Shown: positions 5,569 through 7,505 of the stretch, piece by piece
Layout of the letters: the number at the start of each line of letters is the position of its first letter
Position numbering within the stretch: the stretch's first letter is position 1
Assembly (NCBI GenBank): GCA_001563965.1
Contig: LKMS01000075.1
Span: 1 to 7,505 of the forward strand
Direction of reading: 5' to 3'
Origin: Haloferacaceae archaeon PL-Br10_E2g29
Lineage (GTDB): Archaea > Halobacteriota > Halobacteria > Halobacteriales > Haloferacaceae
DNA length: 7,505 bases
The notes under the pieces: generated by a model
What the model saw: only the letters and a program-made list of their open reading frames with translations
The model's database searches: none
What the model was told of the DNA's origin: nothing
Position numbers and translations under genes: made by a program

Positions 5569-6201
5569 ATGGACGGACGGCTCCCAACGGGCATTGACGT
5601 GCTCGACCGGCAACTCGAAGGGGGGTTTCCGCCGGGCAGCATCGTGTTGTTTTCTGCGCCACCCTTCAGCCAGTCCGAGCTGTTTCTCTACGAGTTCACG
5701 GCCATGCGGTCGACGCTGTATCTCACGACCGTTCGCTCGGATCAGGCCGTGGCCGACGCCTTCGACCGGACGGCCGACCAGACACAGATTGGCGATCCAA
5801 CGATCAGAGAGATCGGTGTCGAAGCACCGATCGATCAGGCGGGCAAACTCATCGGCACGCTGTCGGAGGAGTCAACGCTGATCATCGACACGATCAATCA
5901 GCTCGAAGAACAGGACGCCGGACAGTACCGATACTTTCTCAACCAGCTGCAGACGCAGCTTGAAAACACCAACAGCGTCGCGATTCTGCACGGGCTCGAT
6001 GGCCACTCGGTCGACGCAGGACGCGATCTCACTGCACAGATGGCCGACCTCGTTTTCGATCTCACGACGCGTATTCAGGGAACGGAAGTCACCAGCCGCC
6101 TCTCGGTGCCCAAGTTCCGCGGTGGCCGCGCACTCGACGAGACGATCAAACTCAAACTCACCGCGGGCATCGAAATCGACACGAGTCGAGACATCGCTTG
6201 A
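5569..6201 (+). CDS. RecA/RAD55/KaiC-like protein with degenerate P-loop ('HTR-like' type)
   Basis: The 210-residue single-domain protein opens with the classic KaiC/RadA lead-in LPTGIDVLDRQLEGGFPPGSI (5-25). The Walker A loop should follow, with Lys-Thr/Ser, but residues 29-36 read SAPPFSQS, so the Gly and catalytic Lys are missing. A Walker-B-like strand (TLIIDT, 103-108, Asp107) survives, as does the late family block VPKFRGGR (180-187). The fold is therefore probably kept while ATP binding or hydrolysis is lost or altered. Haloarchaea have several such small RAD55-like proteins, often annotated as HTR-like regulators, of unclear role. No kinase, HTH or signal domain is attached. It follows the small basic ORF by 56 bases and converges on the membrane miniprotein gene 18 bases away. 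The start is supported by motif position and TATA spacing. Confidence 0.85.
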   Translation: MDGRLPTGIDVLDRQLEGGFPPGSIVLFSAPPFSQSELFLYEFTAMRSTLYLTTVRSDQAVADAFDRTADQTQIGDPTIREIGVEAPIDQAGKLIGTLSEESTLIIDTINQLEEQDAGQYRYFLNQLQTQLENTNSVAILHGLDGHSVDAGRDLTAQMADLVFDLTTRIQGTEVTSRLSVPKFRGGRALDETIKLKLTAGIEIDTSRDIA

Positions 6202-6219
6202 GTCGGTACCGCCGAATCC

Positions 6220-6474
6220 TCAGACGAGCGCGTAGCCGATTACGAGGAGACTCACGAACACAGCCAAGCCGGCCCAGTTTCGTGAACGATCCAGCCCATC
6301 CGGCAACCGCGAGTGGGCAAACGTGTACAGAAAGTACACCGACAGCGGTGCGATCTGGAGAAGCAGACTCACCTCGACGACGAACACGAATTCGAGGAGA
6401 AGAGTCACGCCGATGGTGCAGGCCGCAACCGCCGCGGCAACGATGACGGCAGACTGGGCGTCTTTGAGCGACAT
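6220..6474 (-). CDS. Small three-helix membrane protein, function unknown
   Basis: This 84-residue hydrophobic protein is predicted to have three membrane helices, near 8-28, 30-52 and 67-84. A short charged loop (SRLPDGLDRSRN, 55-66) lies between the second and third. There is one Cys (19), no signal peptide cleavage site and no recognisable enzymatic motif. I cannot assign a family with certainty. The ATG at 6474 is preceded closely by GGAGAG, a possible ribosome-binding site, and a TATA-like box sits about 30 bases upstream. It lies 47 bases downstream of the FKBP gene on the same strand, so it may be expressed both from its own promoter and by read-through. The first helix follows only a few residues after Met, so the start looks right. 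Confidence 0.75.
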   Translation of the reverse strand: MSLKDAQSAVIVAAAVAACTIGVTLLLEFVFVVEVSLLLQIAPLSVYFLYTFAHSRLPDGLDRSRNWAGLAVFVSLLVIGYALV

Positions 6475-6500
6475 ATCTCTCCGTGTTCGCCAGCGGTGAG

Positions 6501-6507
6501 AAATACT
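6501..6507 (-). promoter_or_regulatory. TATA-like box for the membrane miniprotein gene
   Basis: On the minus strand this reads AGTATTT, centred about 30 bases before the ATG at 6474 and inside the 47-base gap after the FKBP gene. It suggests the miniprotein can be transcribed on its own. Confidence 0.4.
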
Positions 6508-6521
6508 GCGGTTTTGCTGCG

Positions 6522-7502
6522 TTACTCTTCGAGGCTTTCGGCGAGTTCGTCGGCGTCGAGGTCGACGTCATCGAGGTCGATATCTTCGAGTGCGGCTTCG
6601 ACGTCTTCGGCACCGCCACCCATGCCACCCATGCCGCCCATCCCGCCGAACATGCCGCCCATCCCGCCGCCGTCGAGAATCTCCTGGACGATCACGCGGT
6701 CGAGATCGAGTTTCGTCATGATGTCCTGGGCAATCTGGCTTTTTTGGAACATCCACTGCTGGTTCATCGCCAGCTGTGGGGTCGACTCGATGTAGAGCGT
6801 CTCCTTTTCGACGGTCTGGATTTCGGTCGTCGACTCGGCGTCTTCGTCATCCTCGTCTGGTTCGACGGTGACCTCTTCGTCGACCTCGTCGGTCTGAATC
6901 CAGACGGTCGGGGGCTGTTGGAGGTACATCGCGAGCAGGCCCTGTGCCTTCTCCTCGCGGTCCTCGACGACGCCAACGATCTCGTAGGCGTATTCGAGTT
7001 CCTCACCGGCCAGCGGGTGGTTGAAGTTGACCCGCGCACGGCCGCCGATGATCGTCTCGATCTGGCCCTGCTGGCCGTCGACTTGGACCGCTGCACCGGG
7101 GTAGCGGTCGTCCTCGTCGATTTTCTCGGCGCTGATGGTTTTGACCTGATCGGGGTCGTACTCGCCGAAGCCCTCCTCGGGCGAGATAACGACCTCGCCG
7201 CTGTCGCCTACCTCGCTGCCGACGAGCGCCTCGTCGACGGCCTCGAACACGTGGCCCTCGCCGATGATGACGGTTCGCGGCGTGAAGTCGCGGTTGTCGT
7301 CGTCGGCAAAGCCAGCTTCCTCGGCGACTTCCACGTCGGTCGTGTCGATGACCTCATCGTCACTGGTCGTCCGCAGCGTGTAGTCGAGTTTCACGAAGTC
7401 GCCGTACTGCAGTCCGTCGGGCGCTTCGCTTTCGGTCGCCGGTTCGGCGTCTGCAGGCTCATCAGCGTCGGCGTCGACCGCCTCGGCCTGTTCATCACTC
7501 AT
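6522..7502 (-). CDS. Long SlyD-like FKBP-type peptidyl-prolyl cis-trans isomerase
   Basis: The enzyme speeds cis-trans isomerisation of prolyl bonds and acts as a folding helper in the cytoplasm. The 326-residue product has an acidic, disordered N-terminus (1-29) and an FKBP core (about 32-115 and 168-179) with LDYTL (39-43), VID (51-53), IIGEGHVFEAVDEALVG (79-95) and GFGEYDPDQV (111-120). An inserted IF chaperone domain spans about 120-167, with the SlyD hallmark NFNHPLAG (159-166). The archaeal long-form C-terminal domain follows (about 183-275), interrupted by an acidic run (203-224). A Gly-Met-rich segment (278-297) and a very acidic tail (298-326) end the protein. Usual SlyD proteins are shorter and lack the C-terminal domain. 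The gene is complete, but only 3 bases before its ATG are in the window, so its promoter cannot be seen. The membrane miniprotein follows it. Confidence 0.94.
   Translation of the reverse strand: MSDEQAEAVDADADEPADAEPATESEAPDGLQYGDFVKLDYTLRTTSDDEVIDTTDVEVAEEAGFADDDNRDFTPRTVIIGEGHVFEAVDEALVGSEVGDSGEVVISPEEGFGEYDPDQVKTISAEKIDEDDRYPGAAVQVDGQQGQIETIIGGRARVNFNHPLAGEELEYAYEIVGVVEDREEKAQGLLAMYLQQPPTVWIQTDEVDEEVTVEPDEDDEDAESTTEIQTVEKETLYIESTPQLAMNQQWMFQKSQIAQDIMTKLDLDRVIVQEILDGGGMGGMFGGMGGMGGMGGGAEDVEAALEDIDLDDVDLDADELAESLEE
6612..6671 (-). repeat. Gly-Gly-Met repeat segment in the FKBP C-terminus
   Basis: Residues 278-297 of the FKBP consist of Gly-Gly-Met units, interrupted once by Phe285. The DNA is a run of imperfect CCGCCCAT/CCACCCAT units. 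The composition resembles the Gly-Met tails of chaperonins. The segment sits between the last folded domain and the acidic end. Confidence 0.85.
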
Positions 7503-7505
7503 ACC

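Noticed and set aside
5012..5662. 216-codon - frame over the small basic ORF and its flanks
   Set aside because: The translation is extremely Arg-rich and motif-free, overlaps the ends of two real + genes, and has no plausible promoter.
6600..6680. CRISPR-like or tandem-repeat array suggested by repeated CCGCCCAT units
   Set aside because: The units are in frame and encode the Gly-Gly-Met segment of the FKBP. There are no spacers.

Overview
The window looks like ordinary chromosome from an extremely halophilic archaeon (class Halobacteria). The evidence is GC-rich DNA with strong codon third-position GC, acidic proteins loaded with Asp and Glu, an archaeal diphthamide enzyme, a long SlyD-like FKBP, and short AT-rich boxes about 26-30 bases before most start codons, as in leaderless haloarchaeal transcripts. 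I cannot name the genus.

Layout from left to right. (1) A LOG/TIGR00725-type Rossmann protein on + (182-637) converges on dph2 on - (675-1727), which makes the first intermediate of diphthamide on elongation factor 2. (2) A divergent 166-base spacer holds promoters for dph2 and for a small serine esterase of the phospholipase/carboxylesterase family on + (1894-2547). A TauE/SafE-type membrane exporter follows on + (2691-3503). (3) This converges on a cation/Ca2+ exchanger on - (3559-4581, GTG start). Its promoter lies back to back with that of a YlbF-family coiled-coil protein on + (4708-5082) that ends in a Cys-Cys tail. (4) Two + genes follow: a small, basic, unrecognised ORF (5207-5512) with a good TATA box, and a RecA/KaiC-like protein whose P-loop has lost its key residues (5569-6201). 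(5) On - are a three-helix membrane miniprotein (6220-6474) and, upstream of it, a 326-residue FKBP-type prolyl isomerase with a Gly-Gly-Met-rich tail (6522-7502).

Most genes look singly transcribed, with five strand changes in 7.5 kb, so this is a set of housekeeping and transport genes and not one pathway. The only two with a shared theme are dph2 and the FKBP (protein modification and folding). I found no rRNA, tRNA, CRISPR array, insertion sequence or integrase, and no stretch over 300 bases without a gene. Nothing amounts to a clear new system. The best leads are the pseudo-ATPase with its small basic neighbour, the chaperonin-like GGM tail on the FKBP, and the YlbF protein with its Cys pair in an archaeon.
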